DNA of 64,000 nucleotides from Sacculina carcini (taxonomy: Eukaryota > Arthropoda > Thecostraca > Sacculinidae): contig OU696571.1 of the NCBI GenBank assembly GCA_916048095.2, positions 3,892,501 through 3,956,500 on the forward strand, written 5' to 3'. Shown piece after piece: positions 1 to 11,678 of the stretch. Both the position numbers and the translations under genes were made by a program. How positions within the stretch are numbered: the first letter of the stretch is position 1; every line of letters begins with the position of its first letter. The notes under the pieces are model-generated. The model did no database searches. It saw nothing but the letters and a program-made list of their open reading frames with translations, and was not told the DNA's origin.

Positions 1-1905
1 GAAACTTGTAGGGTCTGTTATGAAATTGCATTTGTTGTTTGAATAGTCTCTTGCTGTCATATTCTGAGTTCGCATTGATTTAATACGTCTTATTGGGTCC
101 TATATTTACTTAAATGCTTATTCTGGTGTCATATTTTCGTTGCACTGTAAGTTGTTTGGACCAATTCCATTGTTTGTTGTGTTTTGTTGTGGGAATGGTT
201 TTGATAGCTGTTTGGTTTGTTAATTCCGCAGGTGATTGATTAAACTGATGAGCGCACGTTTATTTTCTGCTGCCTGTTGTTTTCGGCAATCTTTTAGCTT
301 TCTCTTGTGTGCTTGTTCTGGTGTTGATGTTTCTGTATATTGTGTGTGTATACGTGTTTGCTACATTGGATTCATTCTATATATTCTTGCCGTTGATTAT
401 TTTTGCTCGCATATGTGGTTATATGCGCTAAACGAAATATATTATTGCTTGATTGGTCTTGTGGCTTTGTTGCTTAGTACACGAGTTAAACTGTTTTCCC
501 TGGTGGTGGGCATTATGTTGGTCAAACGGTGACGTGATTGGTACGAGTGCCAAGAGAGTATTTCTGTGCTGGCCGTGACTGCGAAAACCCGTGTGGCGGC
601 CGGACCTGTGGTGTGCCAGCCGGAGCCGTGAGGCTTTGCCCCCGCAAAATTACACGCGAACATAGCCTTCTCTACTGATGTGTTTAAATGCGTATGGTCA
701 ACAATCTATATATGGTCAATATGTGGATAAAGTAGGCTACGCACACTAAAAACTATTGAAGTTCCTTTAATTTAAAATCACTACTCTGGGGGATGTGAGG
801 GTATATTTACAAACATCGCTGCCCTCTTCAATAATCAAACATCAGATTCTCCACTGGGCGTCCAAGTTCAAACTGCATGGTTAGTATAACACGTGTTCAG
901 CATCAACCAATCTTATTCTACTCAGATTCGTGTTGAACACAATGAGTGTGTGTGTGTGTGTGTGTGTATGCTCGAATTCCGTTCATTAGAAGCAGGTCAC
1001 AGCGAGCAGCGTGGCAGCTATGAGACCCCGCCTCTGAGCGGATAATACTCTCCATGGTGAAGGGGGACCTGTAGTCATTGTGGACATGGTCATATGCATT
1101 CCACTCTGCTAGCCCCGTGGCAAAAAAAATTTGATTTAGTAAGAAATGCTGATGCTTTGATTGTAAGGCGAGCTGTAAATCAGCCATGCATTGTCAGAAA
1201 ACAGTCACTCAAGAGACACTTCGACAGTCAACAATAAATGTTAACAAATGACCCCTATGTGAATGCGCTTGTACACCTACACACATTTAAAACGTGTGTA
1301 GGTAGCTTCGATTGGTACAGTCACCAATTGATAAATGCTCACGTGTAGAAAAACAAACAACCGATCAACGATTTTATTCGGTTTAATTGCCAAACAAAAC
1401 TCGTAATAAGTCAGAAATACAGGGCTGATAACATAAGAGATGAAAAGGAGGAAAAACGAAAACAGATGGAGCATGAAATGAACACATGTGGAGAACATGC
1501 TCAAAACGAAATTCCCAAGACACTCATGTTTGGGGCCTACAATACGAATAAACCACAAACACAGTAATGCAAGGTTCCTCAAAAGTTATATTCCTAAGAA
1601 ATTTCTCACTAAAAATAACATTGTACACAAACACAAATATCACTTAGATAATAGCTCAACATCTGCAGCTATTTTCCTGAACAAAGACCATTCCCACAAC
1701 AAAACAACAATGGAATTGGTCCTTACAGCTCCCACTGCAACGAAAATAAGACACCAAAATAAGACACCAGAATAAGCGTTCAAGTAAATAAAGGCCCCAA
1801 TAAGACTTATTAAATCAATGTGAAGTCAGAATATGACAGCAAGAAACTATCCAAACAACAAATGCAATTTCATAACAGATAATATCAGACCCTACAAGTT
1901 TCAGT
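1..1905. repeat. Element with long terminal inverted repeats, left end cut by window start
   Basis: Bases 1 to about 212 match the reverse complement of about 1,678-1,905 with short indels (roughly 80 percent by eye). Shared blocks include the reverse complement of AGACCCTACAAGTTTC and the stretch around GGACCAATTCCATTGTT. The arms flank about 1.45 kb with no convincing ORF; the open frames inside are short, cysteine-rich or made of low-complexity sequence. This looks like a decayed foldback or TIR element without a transposase. No target duplication can be checked because the left arm starts at or before base 1. Confidence 0.55.
945..967. repeat. (TG)n microsatellite
   Basis: A pure GT/TG dinucleotide run of about 11 units. 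Short ORFs reading Thr-His or Cys-Val repeats over this and the other TG tracts are artefacts. Confidence 0.95.
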
Positions 1906-2256
1906 GAAGGAATAAATATTCGGTGAAGGCATTGAATGCCTTAAACGCGTGGTAAGCGTCGCTGTCGCATCTTGGGCCAGGTCGCATCTTGGGTCGTCAC
2001 ACCGGCAAATTGCGCCCAAATCAAATGTCGTCGACCGAAAAACGCCAAGGCTGCCAGGCTGTCGTGGTCATCTGGCAACCGAGCCTATCATTCAGCCAGC
2101 ACCGATATTGCCGTTAATCTTTGGCAATGGCGTTTGGATCGGCGCACACTTGTCCCCACGGACCAATGAACCTCAACGCGCTAAAACATGCGTCATAAAT
2201 GCACCAAAACATTGTGTATTGACTGTTGACTGTATGTACGCGTGTATGTGTGTGTA

Positions 2257-2306
<50 letters not shown>

Positions 2307-2435
2307 CACTGTCGCTTAGGCTCAAAGCTGACATGACAGAAGGTGATTTTCTAACATATTCTATCATGTAATACAGCCACATTTGCACCGAGAAGGATAA
2401 TCCAGGAATTAGCTTGCGTAAAACACTGTCTATAC
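1906..2435. other. Unassigned stretch with a (TG)n tract
   Basis: Bases 1,920-2,170 are locally GC-richer and contain an imperfect short direct repeat (GTCGCATCTTGGG, twice near 1,964 and 1,981), but no domain is recognisable in the overlapping short frames. A long TG-rich microsatellite occupies about 2,241-2,306. Confidence 0.6.
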
Positions 2436-2699
2436 CAGTGGTTCTTAACCTGTGTGGGGAATTTCCCAATGGTGGGAATGGAAAAGTTGTCAAGTGGTAA
2501 GCTAAAGGTCGGACAGAACAGGACAACTATGTGTGTTTTTATCAATTCAAATTCGCATATTTTTGTTTCTAATGACCTCTTGACACATTTGCTTTCATGT
2601 AACAACTGATTTGATTGAATTTATCAGCGCCGTTGCGGAAAATGAAGAGATAACTCATTAAGATGTGGACAATCAGAGAGAAAAGGTTGAGAACCACTT
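2436..2699. mobile_element. Short hAT-type non-autonomous element (MITE)
   Basis: The left end starts CAGTGGTTCTTAACCTGTG and the right end is AGGTTGAGAACCACT, which is the inverted form of the same hAT-like terminal repeat. The interval is about 264 bp and has no coding capacity. The flanking 8-mers do not match well, so the copy is probably old. CAGTGGTTCT ends are typical of many hAT superfamily elements. Confidence 0.6.
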
Positions 2700-2828
2700 A
2701 TCTTGGAGATTATGACACAATTCGTGGCATTGTTCTGTGTTGTAGTACACTAAGCGCAATCATGTCAATAGTTTTGCCTTTTTTCAACAGCAATATGCTC
2801 AAGAGTACATGTTTATACGTATGCGACG

Positions 2829-3537
2829 TTGTGTGTGTGTGTGTGTGTGTGTCACACAAACAAAATATATTTACAAACGCGTACGCATATTCACAGCACT
2901 ACAATGCAATGGAGGCGGCGTTGTCACGAAGCCTAATTCATTGCCGAGGCCGTCTCTCGCGGCTCCCCTGAACTATCGCTCATTCTTGCGCACAGGAGCT
3001 TGATGAAGTCCTCCAGGAGCGCTCCCATCAAGCCGGTAGTTTCGATAGCCATCGTGTGTGTGTATGTGTGTGTATGTGTGTGTCTTCACAAACACTACAC
3101 TGACTGCACGGCAAACACACAAGGCTCGCTGCATATTCGCTGCACCTACAGCACTGCACCTCAGTTTTTTGTGTGCAGAACCCGTAAACACGTGTGACGC
3201 CCAGGAACTCAGGATTACCGAGCCAGCGACACAAACAAGTATGCGTGCGTCACAAACACAAGTCTCAAACAGTGCGTCGAATCCACCCAGCGTTTTGTAC
3301 TCGTGTGTGTGTGTGTGTTTGTGTGGGTGTATGAGTGTGTGTTTGTGTGGGTGCGTGTGTGTATGTGTGTATGCGTGCATAAGTGTGTATGAGTATGTGT
3401 GTGTATGTGTGTATGAGTATGTGTGTGTATGAGCATGTGTGTGTGTGAATATGTGGGTGTATGGGTATGTGTGTGTGTAAATGAGTGAATATGTGTGTAT
3501 GTATGTGTGTGTGTGTGCGTGTGTGCGTGTGTGTATA
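2829..3537. repeat. Cluster of TG-rich microsatellites
   Basis: Dinucleotide tracts lie at about 2,829-2,852 and 3,055-3,084, and a 235-bp degenerate TG array with interspersed TATG and TGGG variants at about 3,302-3,537. Many overlapping reading frames stay open only because TG repeats lack stops. The intervening sequence has no recognisable gene. Confidence 0.9.
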
Positions 3538-3539
3538 TG

Positions 3540-4685
3540 ATCAGGGTTCAGTCTGCAATGACAGGTTAAAATGGCATACAAATAGTATGCAGGCTAATGT
3601 ATATGTACAATGCTAATGCAAAATGATGCACACACCGGCTCTATTGCAGGGGTTTTAACCGGGGTTGTGTTCGAACCCCAAGCTCGCACCCTTACGAGGT
3701 GAAAGCTTGGTTCCCAAGGGCTGCAAATATTTCAAGATTCCAAAGAGTCAATAATTCCAAAGATTTCAAATATTTAATTAGTTGACCCAATATTGTTTGC
3801 ATAGTATAGACATTATAGTATACGTTTAATGCACAAATGAACGCGTATATGTTAGTCAGAGAGCTATGTCGATGTTATATTGTGTATATGTCTATATTAT
3901 TATGTGTATGAGCGCGTGCACACGCAGGATGTCTAGCACCACACACGGACACAATGTTCACACATCTTTCAGATACATGTATATCTAGTTTGTGTTGACA
4001 ATGCATGAACATATGCTGCATTGCACAACTTCAGAACTATTTTGTCCTGATAGTATAAAATAACTTTCAAAAAGTTCAAAATTTGTTTTAAACAGAAATA
4101 ATTGCTCTGCGAAATTGCGCTAACAACAAGAAGTTGCAAAAAGTTGCATATATAAGTTTTTAGTGCTTACCTCAGATCAATAAAATATTCATGTTTGGGC
4201 TTCTTAGGATGAATACAGTCTATGTTGATATAGTTGCATTTGCAACAAAAGGGCAACCTAATTATTACATACGATGTGTTGAATAAAACCTGAGGTTTTG
4301 ATGTGAGTTTCATATCATATCAAAAGGTATTTTCTTTTTTGGCCTATTAAATTAATAAAACAATTAGCTTAATTGTTCTGTTTACTATCCGATCTTGCTT
4401 GGCTTGATAGACTTAATGTATTAAACAGCAGATTAATAACTTATTTAGCTCCAAAAATCCCACCGCTGTACAATGACTATTCAACTCTACAACAGGCTTG
4501 CATATTACTTTATTTAAACGACTTGTAATAATAAATACAAGGCGTTGCAGATTTTTGTGTTTGTGTGTATATGTGTGTGTGTTTATATTTCTGCGTATGA
4601 CCTGACATATTATTTGGGTATAGTCTGCTGTTGCTTGCTATTTGAATGTCTATGTGATTTATATTTTCACTGTGTCACTATATAC
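3540..4685. other. No gene recognised; AT-rich
   Basis: About 1.1 kb of AT-rich sequence with no ORF of interest. A small hairpin-forming stretch near 3,655-3,690 (GGGGTT...AACCCC) superficially resembles a tRNA T-arm, but no complete cloverleaf is visible. Confidence 0.6.
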
Positions 4686-5136
4686 CAGGGGTCACCAAAC
4701 TACGGCCCGCGGGCCGAATCCGGCCCGCGACGTCAGTTCACCAGGCCCGTCGACGTTGAACTGACGTCCTTCCTCGGCTCGTGGTAGCTTCGCCTACGCT
4801 CTGACGTCACCATGGTTTCCAAGGCTACACACACACAAACACGCATCTTTCCCACCCCTAGATGAGTCCGGCTGTCAACACAGGTCCGACGCTCCAGTAA
4901 TATTTACTTATTTTTGCCTGTCATCCATTTTATAGGTATGTAACAAGGATTTCTTTGTTTGACAGTGATAGGTAAGTGGACTACAAGTGTAATTAGAGGA
5001 CATAAAGTAACAAACATAGTATAATAATGCTATAGAAGCCTCGTGTTATTCACCTCACCTTATTATGTGATATATTATATTACTAAATGTACCTATAAGC
5101 TTTATATGTACCTTTGGTGAGCCGTAGCTTCACCAG

Positions 5137-5184
5137 TGCACAGTGTGGCAAATTGTTCACAATGCATTTTTGCCACACTGTGCA
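5137..5184. repeat. Hairpin in hAT 5' region
   Basis: Inverted arms TGCACAGTGTGGCAAA (5,137-5,152) and its complement (about 5,169-5,184) flank a loop of roughly 16 nt. Subterminal hairpins are common in hAT elements, but a function here is only inferred. Confidence 0.7.
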
Positions 5185-5290
5185 GTGACCCCTGAATCTT
5201 CTGCTTTACATATGTTTCAATAGGGTATCAATTTTGTTTCTAATTCAATTTTTTTTTCATTTTCAAATCCCGTTTTCGTCACCCTTCATT

Positions 5291-6770
5291 ATGCCTTCTA
5301 AGGAAAGAAAAGTGGACGCCGAGTGTCGCGTTATCAATGAAGAATGGGGACTAAAGTACTTCTTTGTGGAAACAAAGGACCAGAAAGCTAGTTGTGTGAT
5401 ATGTAGCGAAAGTGCTGCCGTTTTGAATGAGTACAATATTAGGCGTCACTATGAAACAAACCATCTATCAACATATTCAAAGTTTTCTGGAAAGTTACGC
5501 TCTGAGAAATATGAGTCCATGAAACGTGGCTTAGAAACTCAAAGAAACGTCTTCACGAGAAAGTTTGCTAAAAATTAATCTGTCACTCGTACAAGTTACA
5601 AAATAGTGCATAAGATGGCAGTCCGAGGAAAACCGTTTACTGATGGCAACTTCGTCAGAGCGTGTATGATGTGGGCAGCAAATGAATTGTGTCATGAGAA
5701 AGCCGATTTGTTTGGAAGTATTAGCCTTTCGACAAGTTCAGTTGTGCGGAGAACAGAAGAACTTGGAGAGAACATAGAGCTACAGATACGTGAGAAAGCT
5801 AGGAACTTCTTGTGGTATTCTCTGGCGCTGTATGAGTCCACTGATATCTCGAGTACGTCACAACTTCTCGTGTTCATTCGTGGTGTCAATTTGGACTTTC
5901 AGATAACAGAAGAGTTGGCATCCGTTTGCAGCATGCAAGGAAGAGCAACTGGAAAATACATTTTCATGGAAGTGCAGAAGACTTTGCAAGACTATAACCT
6001 TCAGTGGAATCAGCTTCGAGGTGCTGCAGTTGATGGAGGTAAAAACATGGCTGGAGGGAGGAAGGGTCTGGTGAGGCAGATCAGGACTCAGTTGGAAGAT
6101 CTTCAAATTCCAGGCGCTCTGTTCATACACTGCACCATACATCAGCAAGCACTCTGTGGGAAAGCCTTAGATATTTCTTGTGTACTGAAACCAGTCGTAT
6201 CTTCTGTGAACTTCATTCGGGGACATGCACTCAATCACCGTCAGTTCCAGGCTTTTCTTGAAGAAATTCATCCAGATTTCTGTGACTTGCCTTATTACAC
6301 AGCAGTGAGATGGCTCAGCTGTGGTAAAGTCATGTTTTGTTTTTACAAGCTCCGAAACGAAACAGATGTTTTTCTCACTAAAAAAGATAGAGCCGATCCA
6401 CAGCTGTCAGATCCTATCTGGCTGTCAAAGTTCTCTTTTTTGGTCGACATCACATCCCACATGAATGAACTGAACTTGAAATTTCAGGGAAAGGATATCC
6501 TCATCTGTGATATCTACAGAATCATCAAAGGATTTAGGAGAAAGCTGTCATTGTTTTAAGCACCACTGGAAGGAAAAAACGTTTTCTCATTTCAACTCAT
6601 ATTCACCGTTTCAGAGAGTTTTGCGCTTCAATCGCTGAAGATGTCAACCTCGATTTTCCAAAAAAGATTATTCGTGACTTGAAGAAGCATTTTTTGGAGA
6701 GATTTTCAGATCTCGACAGAACTGAGAGTGACATTCTTCTGTTGCAGAATCCGTTTAATCCAAATATTGG
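5291..6770 (+). pseudogene. hAT transposase (GTF2IRD2/ZBED-like), broken
   Basis: The N-terminus, starting MPSKERK at 5,291, carries a zinc-finger-like CVIC...HYETNH motif. One in-frame TAA (5,576-5,578) separates it from the 317-residue second part (5,606-6,559), which is in the same frame. That part holds family landmarks: AAVDGGKNMAG (the usual TDGAPSM region with the catalytic Asp), HCTIHQQALCGK and RWLSCGKVMFCF. After 6,559 the reading shifts frame; from 6,610 another frame shows the hAT C-terminal pattern (DFPKKIIRDLKKHF...LLQNPFN). The dimerisation domain beyond NPFN is missing. Related sequences have been domesticated in vertebrates, but a stop, at least one frameshift and a truncation make this a dead copy. 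Confidence 0.85.
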
Positions 6771-6803
6771 CCAAGCGTATATAGTATATACGCTTGGTCA
6801 ATA
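6765..6803. repeat. Short palindrome
   Basis: CCAAGCGTATATA (6,771-6,783) and its exact complement (6,785-6,797) surround a single G; the flanking five bases pair with mismatch. It lies exactly where hAT transposase similarity ends, so it may mark the deletion junction. Confidence 0.8.
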
Positions 6804-8937
6804 TTTTGATGGGTGTTTTTTCATGTAAAACGCAGTAGGAAAGCAATCTTTTATATAATCGTTCGGCTAATTGATTGTCGATGTACGTAACGATTGGTAG
6901 TTTTTTGTTGCTCGTAAACAAATAACAACAAGTAATTGCAGTAGATATATTTAATAATCAAATATAAATTATCAATTATATATCGTCAAATTGGCAAGTA
7001 GTTGTAACAATCAAGAATTTGCACAGCACGAAGAAAGCAAAGATTGAAGCAAAATAGACAAAATACACTATCTAGTAAGGGAATACTTAGGTGGGTAAAT
7101 AGTTGGCTGATAATAACGCAAATTATCGATAATTTTGACAAAAATATGTTAGAGACAGTTGCACGATTTTCATCGCGTAGCACGGTCAGGTCAGACAGTT
7201 CATGCGCCGAGTTCAGCCCATAAGTTGTTCAAGAAAACCCTTGATTTGGCTCGCGATATTTTCGGTGGTTATTTGGATTGAAGACAAAACCCTGTAAAAA
7301 AAACTAATTATAGACGCGGCATAAGCATGGGATAACTTGGCCAGCGTAACCACCGTAGTGGAACCAAGGATTGAATTCTCAATACGTTGTTTGAATTGAA
7401 TTTTTTTATTCAGACATTTTGAATTCTTCAATTCAGGCTTGATTTGTCATTAGCTCATGTACATAGGCTCATGTGTACATGTGTATATAGGCCGTATAAG
7501 CGTTCGTTCGCTCAATTATATAGATCAGCCCCGAGTGAAACAATGATTCGCTCTTTGCTAATCCTAAGCTTTTCCCGAATTGCATACAGCCACAACACCG
7601 TTCAGTGTACAGTGTTGATACGTATCCCACAGTGTACAGTGCACAGTGACTTTACGTGTAGAATCGTGCCACAAACGGGAGCAGAACCACTACCAAGTAA
7701 TGAGTACCATTATTTGCACCAGATATTAGCACTGGTACCGGCTACCCACACCAGTACCACTAACAGACACCAGAAACGAAACTGCGCTTACAGGCGTTAT
7801 GGTGTCACGTTTGTTGCATCGTGAGTGGAATGCCATTTCACTTGTGTCTACATCTTATTGTAAGTTAGCTTATTTTAGCTCTGTTTATGGCTAAGAGAAG
7901 AAGTTTGCATATTTTTCCACCTGGCGATGCGTGTGCACCTGTTAATCGGGTCGTACCGGCACTACCGTTATCTACACTCTGCCCACCTTTATATCGCCCC
8001 TGGCCGTCACAATGGCCGCCCGGTTGTATTACTTTTTATTCTCGCAACTAGAGGCTCATGCGGTGTAATTTCAACTAATACGCATATTAAATACAGTTCT
8101 GCCTGGACATTAGCTGCACGTTGCATTATGCAGTACAGTCAGCGGTATTCGTTGTTAATTTGTCGATAGAATTGGTATAGTATGCACGATTTATGCACGA
8201 TAATACGTATGTTCTACTGTAAATACGTTTTTCCATCATAGTTGATGGGTGCTGGCGCAATCGTGTATCAAAGCGCTACAGCGTAATCTACTGTTCTCTT
8301 AAGTGTTCTCGATTCTCGAATCAAATCCAGTCGCTTATATCTCGATTAATTGCTATCTGGAGAAAATGGATGACGGATGTGGTCAACTCACAGATTGTCA
8401 CATGCATCAGGTATCCAAGTGACAATACTTAAACATTGACCCAACAACAAGTGTTGCCCAAAAGGATGCATCAAACGCATCAACGGCCGAAAAACTGATA
8501 ATAGCTAATCGTATGCCTCCATTTCTGGCATTTTGTCTAACAATACTATACTAACAACTAATACTATAGTAATAACGTTATAATACTAATACCAATTTAA
8601 TACTGGGCTAATGTATGATTCCTACGGTCAATGTCAGTCAATTTATTTACAATTTTTTACATTTACTCAATCATGGCATGAGATTTGTGTATTTTTGATT
8701 TGCATTTATCTTCGTGTTTCACCGTGTTTCATTGACTGGGGGCGGCATATGGTCTGACAGGCCGGTGCCACCAATTATCATCATCAATATTGGGCTAATT
8801 ACAGTGATATGTTCATAACTTCATAGACAAAAGAGCAAACAAGATATATCATTCATGGAATACGTACAAACAGAGTTTGTATAATACAGAATGTAGACAA
8901 AACAAGCTACCTGCCATAATTTCAGGCCTAAAATACT
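6804..8937. other. No gene recognised
   Basis: About 2.1 kb of unique-looking, mostly AT-rich sequence. Several short frames exist on both strands but none shows a domain or biased codon use. Near 7,600-7,650 the short motif CAGTGTACAGTG recurs a few times. Nothing here matches another part of the window. Confidence 0.6.
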
Positions 8938-8993
8938 AAGTTTCTAGTAGTTTCTAGTTTCTAGTTTCTAGTAAGTTTCTAGTAGTTTCTAGG
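8938..8993. repeat. Short tandem repeat of TTTCTAG
   Basis: About seven degenerate copies of a 7-10-bp unit, GTTTCTAGT(A), follow one another. This is a minisatellite with no associated gene. Confidence 0.85.
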
Positions 8994-9443
8994 TACAATA
9001 AGCCTACGCAAATTTTTTGCTTTTCTCTGGTGGTATTTTTAATATATTCTGCTTGTTCCACATACACAGCATGTTGAAAAAATCCGTCCTTTCCGTCCTT
9101 TTGTAGTTACATAGTAATGTCTTCATTTACGCATTTAATCAAACTATTGCACATATCTGTCCTTGATCAACATTGGTATAATTCATACGATAATGAAACT
9201 TGTTCTTCTGGGTAAATATATCTTTCTCAGACAAAATGTAAGCAATTTCAAACTAATACAGAATTATGAACTCATACTTTCAAAACTCAGACAGAATTTC
9301 GAAATAGCTCTAATCATTAAGCCCACCATAGCAAAGATGGATTAGATTTTTAGATTTAAATATGGTCTCAACGGCCGGGATCTACCGTATTCTGCATAAA
9401 TTTACTCAACAGTGGTTGGTGCTGTTTATCCGTAGTGAAGTGG

Positions 9444-9698
9444 TTACTTAAGAAATAAGCTTGGCTCAGTAGTCGGCTCAGTGGTATCCACCGTGGTTTC
9501 GGTTGTTGAGCTCGGTTTTGTTTCAGATGAAGTGCTAGTAGCAGCTTGCTGGGTGTTGTCGGGCTTTGGAGTGGCAGAAGGAGATATCTCGTCGTCGATG
9601 AGCGTTTCAGGTGCGCTCTCCGCAATCGATATGTCGCCAGACGCCCAGGATGCACCATCGTCTTCATACGCAATTGAAGCGCTCATGCAGAGAGCCAT
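9444..9698 (-). CDS. Possible secreted Thr/Ser/Pro-rich protein or exon
   Basis: The minus frame from ATG at 9,698 to the stop at 9,444 encodes 84 residues. It starts with a short hydrophobic segment (MALCMSASIA). Extending in frame upstream gives AGLQLLLSMALCMSASIA, which looks like the hydrophobic core of a signal peptide whose start codon may lie in an upstream exon; TTCAG at the minus-strand position before CTCCTTCTG could be a splice acceptor. The rest is acidic, then rich in Thr, Ser, Pro and Glu (TTETTVDTTEPTTEP), as in mucin-like secreted tails. It is not repeated elsewhere in the window and resembles no mobile-element protein. No homolog is recognised, no polyadenylation signal is obvious, and it could be fortuitous. 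Confidence 0.35.
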   Translation of the reverse strand: MALCMSASIAYEDDGASWASGDISIAESAPETLIDDEISPSATPKPDNTQQAATSTSSETKPSSTTETTVDTTEPTTEPSLFLK

Positions 9699-9931
9699 AC
9701 TCAGAAGGAGCTGAAGGCCAGCAATTGTAGTGTTAATATAAAAAACTGGTTGAAAATTGCAGTGATTCGATGTATTTATTCATATAGAATTAATTATCGA
9801 GAATTGTGATACAGTTAGGCAGTTTTTGTGGAAAATCGACATGAAAATACCAGTAAGACGCTCCAAAAACATTTAGTTTGCAACAAACAGTTATCTAAAA
9901 TGTAATGGTGTTGCCAGGTTTTTTCCAGTGG

Positions 9932-10107
9932 GAGAGCCGAGAGGGAAAATATGGAAGATGCGGCAGCTAGGCGAAACATGAGGAACTACCCTCCAAATAT
10001 TCATGGTCAAGATATTTTTTTGAGAGAGCGGGGCTTAGGGTTAGTGGACATAGTTTTAGGGCCTTCAGCCTCTATCAGACTCCTTCCCCTTGGCACTGCC
10101 ACCGCTA
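9932..10107. mobile_element. Diverged copy of the CAGTGGCGGCGCCA-type MITE
   Basis: The segment begins CAGTGGGAGAGCCGAG. It contains GGCGAAACATGAGGAACTAC, close to GGCGAAACATGAAGAGCTATAC inside the better-preserved copy at 18,490-18,787, and ends with GCCTTCAGCCTC...TTGGCACTGCCACC, which parallels that copy's right end. It is heavily diverged and has no coding capacity. Confidence 0.5.
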
Positions 10108-10510
10108 ACAAGTTATAAAAATTGGCTAAAAAATTACATAGCAAGTTGGGTATTGCATATGAAATTGTATTACATTAAATGGTTTGCTCCCTATCACTGC
10201 ACCAAAACAACTAAACGTCGCATCCATTTTTTCACTTGATTATTATACGCAAGTTTTTGTAGGCATCAGTTTTGTTCTACTGCCTCACGCTTGGCCAATA
10301 GGAGATACGCTAGTACGAAAAGTAGTTGGTTACTTACAAATTGGTACTTCATTGCGTCAACGATCAAGTTTTCAAGACGGGTTCTTGTGAAGCGGGTTGT
10401 AGGTCGTTGTCAGTTCACGTGCGATCAAACAGCACTGACGGCAAACGGCTGCTTTTATAGGCAGTTTTTGCGGCGTTGAAAAAATCGCCCCCTCCCCCGT
10501 CATCCCACCA
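10108..10510. other. No gene recognised
   Basis: About 400 bp with only short overlapping frames and no recognisable motif. Near 10,515 another fragment of the MITE terminus (CAGTGGCGATGCCAG) appears before the composite repeat begins. Confidence 0.55.
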
Positions 10511-11389
10511 AGGCAGTGGCGATGCCAGAAGTGAGGACGTGGGGGGGCTGAAGTCAGGCAAAATTGTGCCAAGCCTCTCCTGAGCCACTCATAAATGCCG
10601 ACCATGAACGTTTGGTGTGTAGTTGCTCATGTTTGACCAAACCCTCGCATCTTCAAGCAATAACACTATTTTATCGAAAATCGCACTGGAAATCAAAGCA
10701 AGCAATGCAATGAAAAATAACATTATTCATTTGCAATATTTACGCATATGGTTTGATGAAAAATAGCGGATGTTTAATCCTAATGACGCATCTGAGATAA
10801 GACATGATGACGTTGGGATATTCTCCGCTCTGGAAAACTAAATAGGAAATTTTATGGTACGTATGATCGAATGGCACCAAGATAGGCCAGGCGAGAACGT
10901 GCAGGAGTGCCCAGAACGCAGCCACGAGCTTGACCTAGGTCTGCCTCTGTCAGAGCCGCCGCTAATCCCTGCCCACGTGGTCAACACTTGCAAGTTGCAG
11001 CGTGCATTGACGCATCGACGTCAACGCCCATGTGCAGCGGCTAGCGCTGCAGCGTCGGCCCTTGCACAGGCGGTGCAAGAACGAATACGATGGGTATATA
11101 GAAGAAAAGGCGCTGGTAAGAATGTCGGCTGGTGGTTCTTGTACTAATGTCAAGAGAAGGCCGTGGATCGCGGTCATTAAGCCTGTGGTGTAGTGCGAGC
11201 GTGTATTAGCAATATGTGTGTGTGTGTTTGTGTGTCACTTGAGTTTCTATTCAGTTAACTGGTATGTCTGTGTGCAGCATCAAGCCAGGCTTGTCCTGTT
11301 GGGTCAACTTGTAATGTTAAGCAAGCTGGTATGTATGTCTGTGTGTGTGCTTGTTTATGTATGACCGAGGTTATTTAAGGTGGCACAAT

Positions 11390-11593
11390 GTTGATATACT
11401 CGCCATTTCCTTGATAGTGGTACTCCAATATTCACGAATTCCAAGTATATTCTTATCAAAAACCACAGCAACAACAACAACCTCACACACACATAATATA
11501 TATCAACCACACAACACAATACGCCGCATACGGTCAAATACGAAAGTTGCCAGTCTACCAAACGGGATTTCGCTAAATGATTTCTATCCAACA
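11390..11593 (-). repeat. Copia 3' LTR
   Basis: On the minus strand the LTR starts TGTTGGATAG and ends TATCAAC. It is preceded on that strand by the purine-rich AGTGGGAG tract (about 11,594-11,601), the likely plus-strand primer. Confidence 0.93.
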
Positions 11594-11678
11594 CTCCCAC
11601 TAAAACATGAAACGAAATATCAACTGAACCAAACAATACAATACAGTAAATACAATGAAAGGGATATTGATCAGACTG

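Larger units (their letters stand above)
4686..6775 (+). mobile_element. Decayed autonomous hAT transposon (GTF2IRD2/ZBED type)
   Basis: The left terminus CAGGGGTCACCAAACTACGG, followed by GGCCCGCGGGCC-type sequence, is a classic hAT (Charlie-like) terminal repeat. The transposase remnant follows in the same orientation. The right terminus is not found; coding similarity stops near 6,770, where a palindrome (6,771-6,797) begins. Between the TIR and the coding region lie about 600 bp of untranslated sequence with a hairpin at 5,137-5,184. Confidence 0.75.

Noticed and set aside
2973-3581. 202-residue Thr-His-Tyr-rich ORF and several Cys-Val ORFs
   Set aside because: Product of stop-free (TG)n/(CA)n microsatellites.
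3645-3700. Possible tRNA gene or SINE head (GTTCGAACCCC)
   Set aside because: Only a T-arm-like hairpin is visible; no cloverleaf, A box or repeat partner found.
10854-11147. Conserved 97-residue ORF (MVRMIEWHQDR...) in four copies
   Set aside because: Conservation follows DNA-level duplication of the composite repeat; no frame-specific conservation, start context or domain supports a gene.
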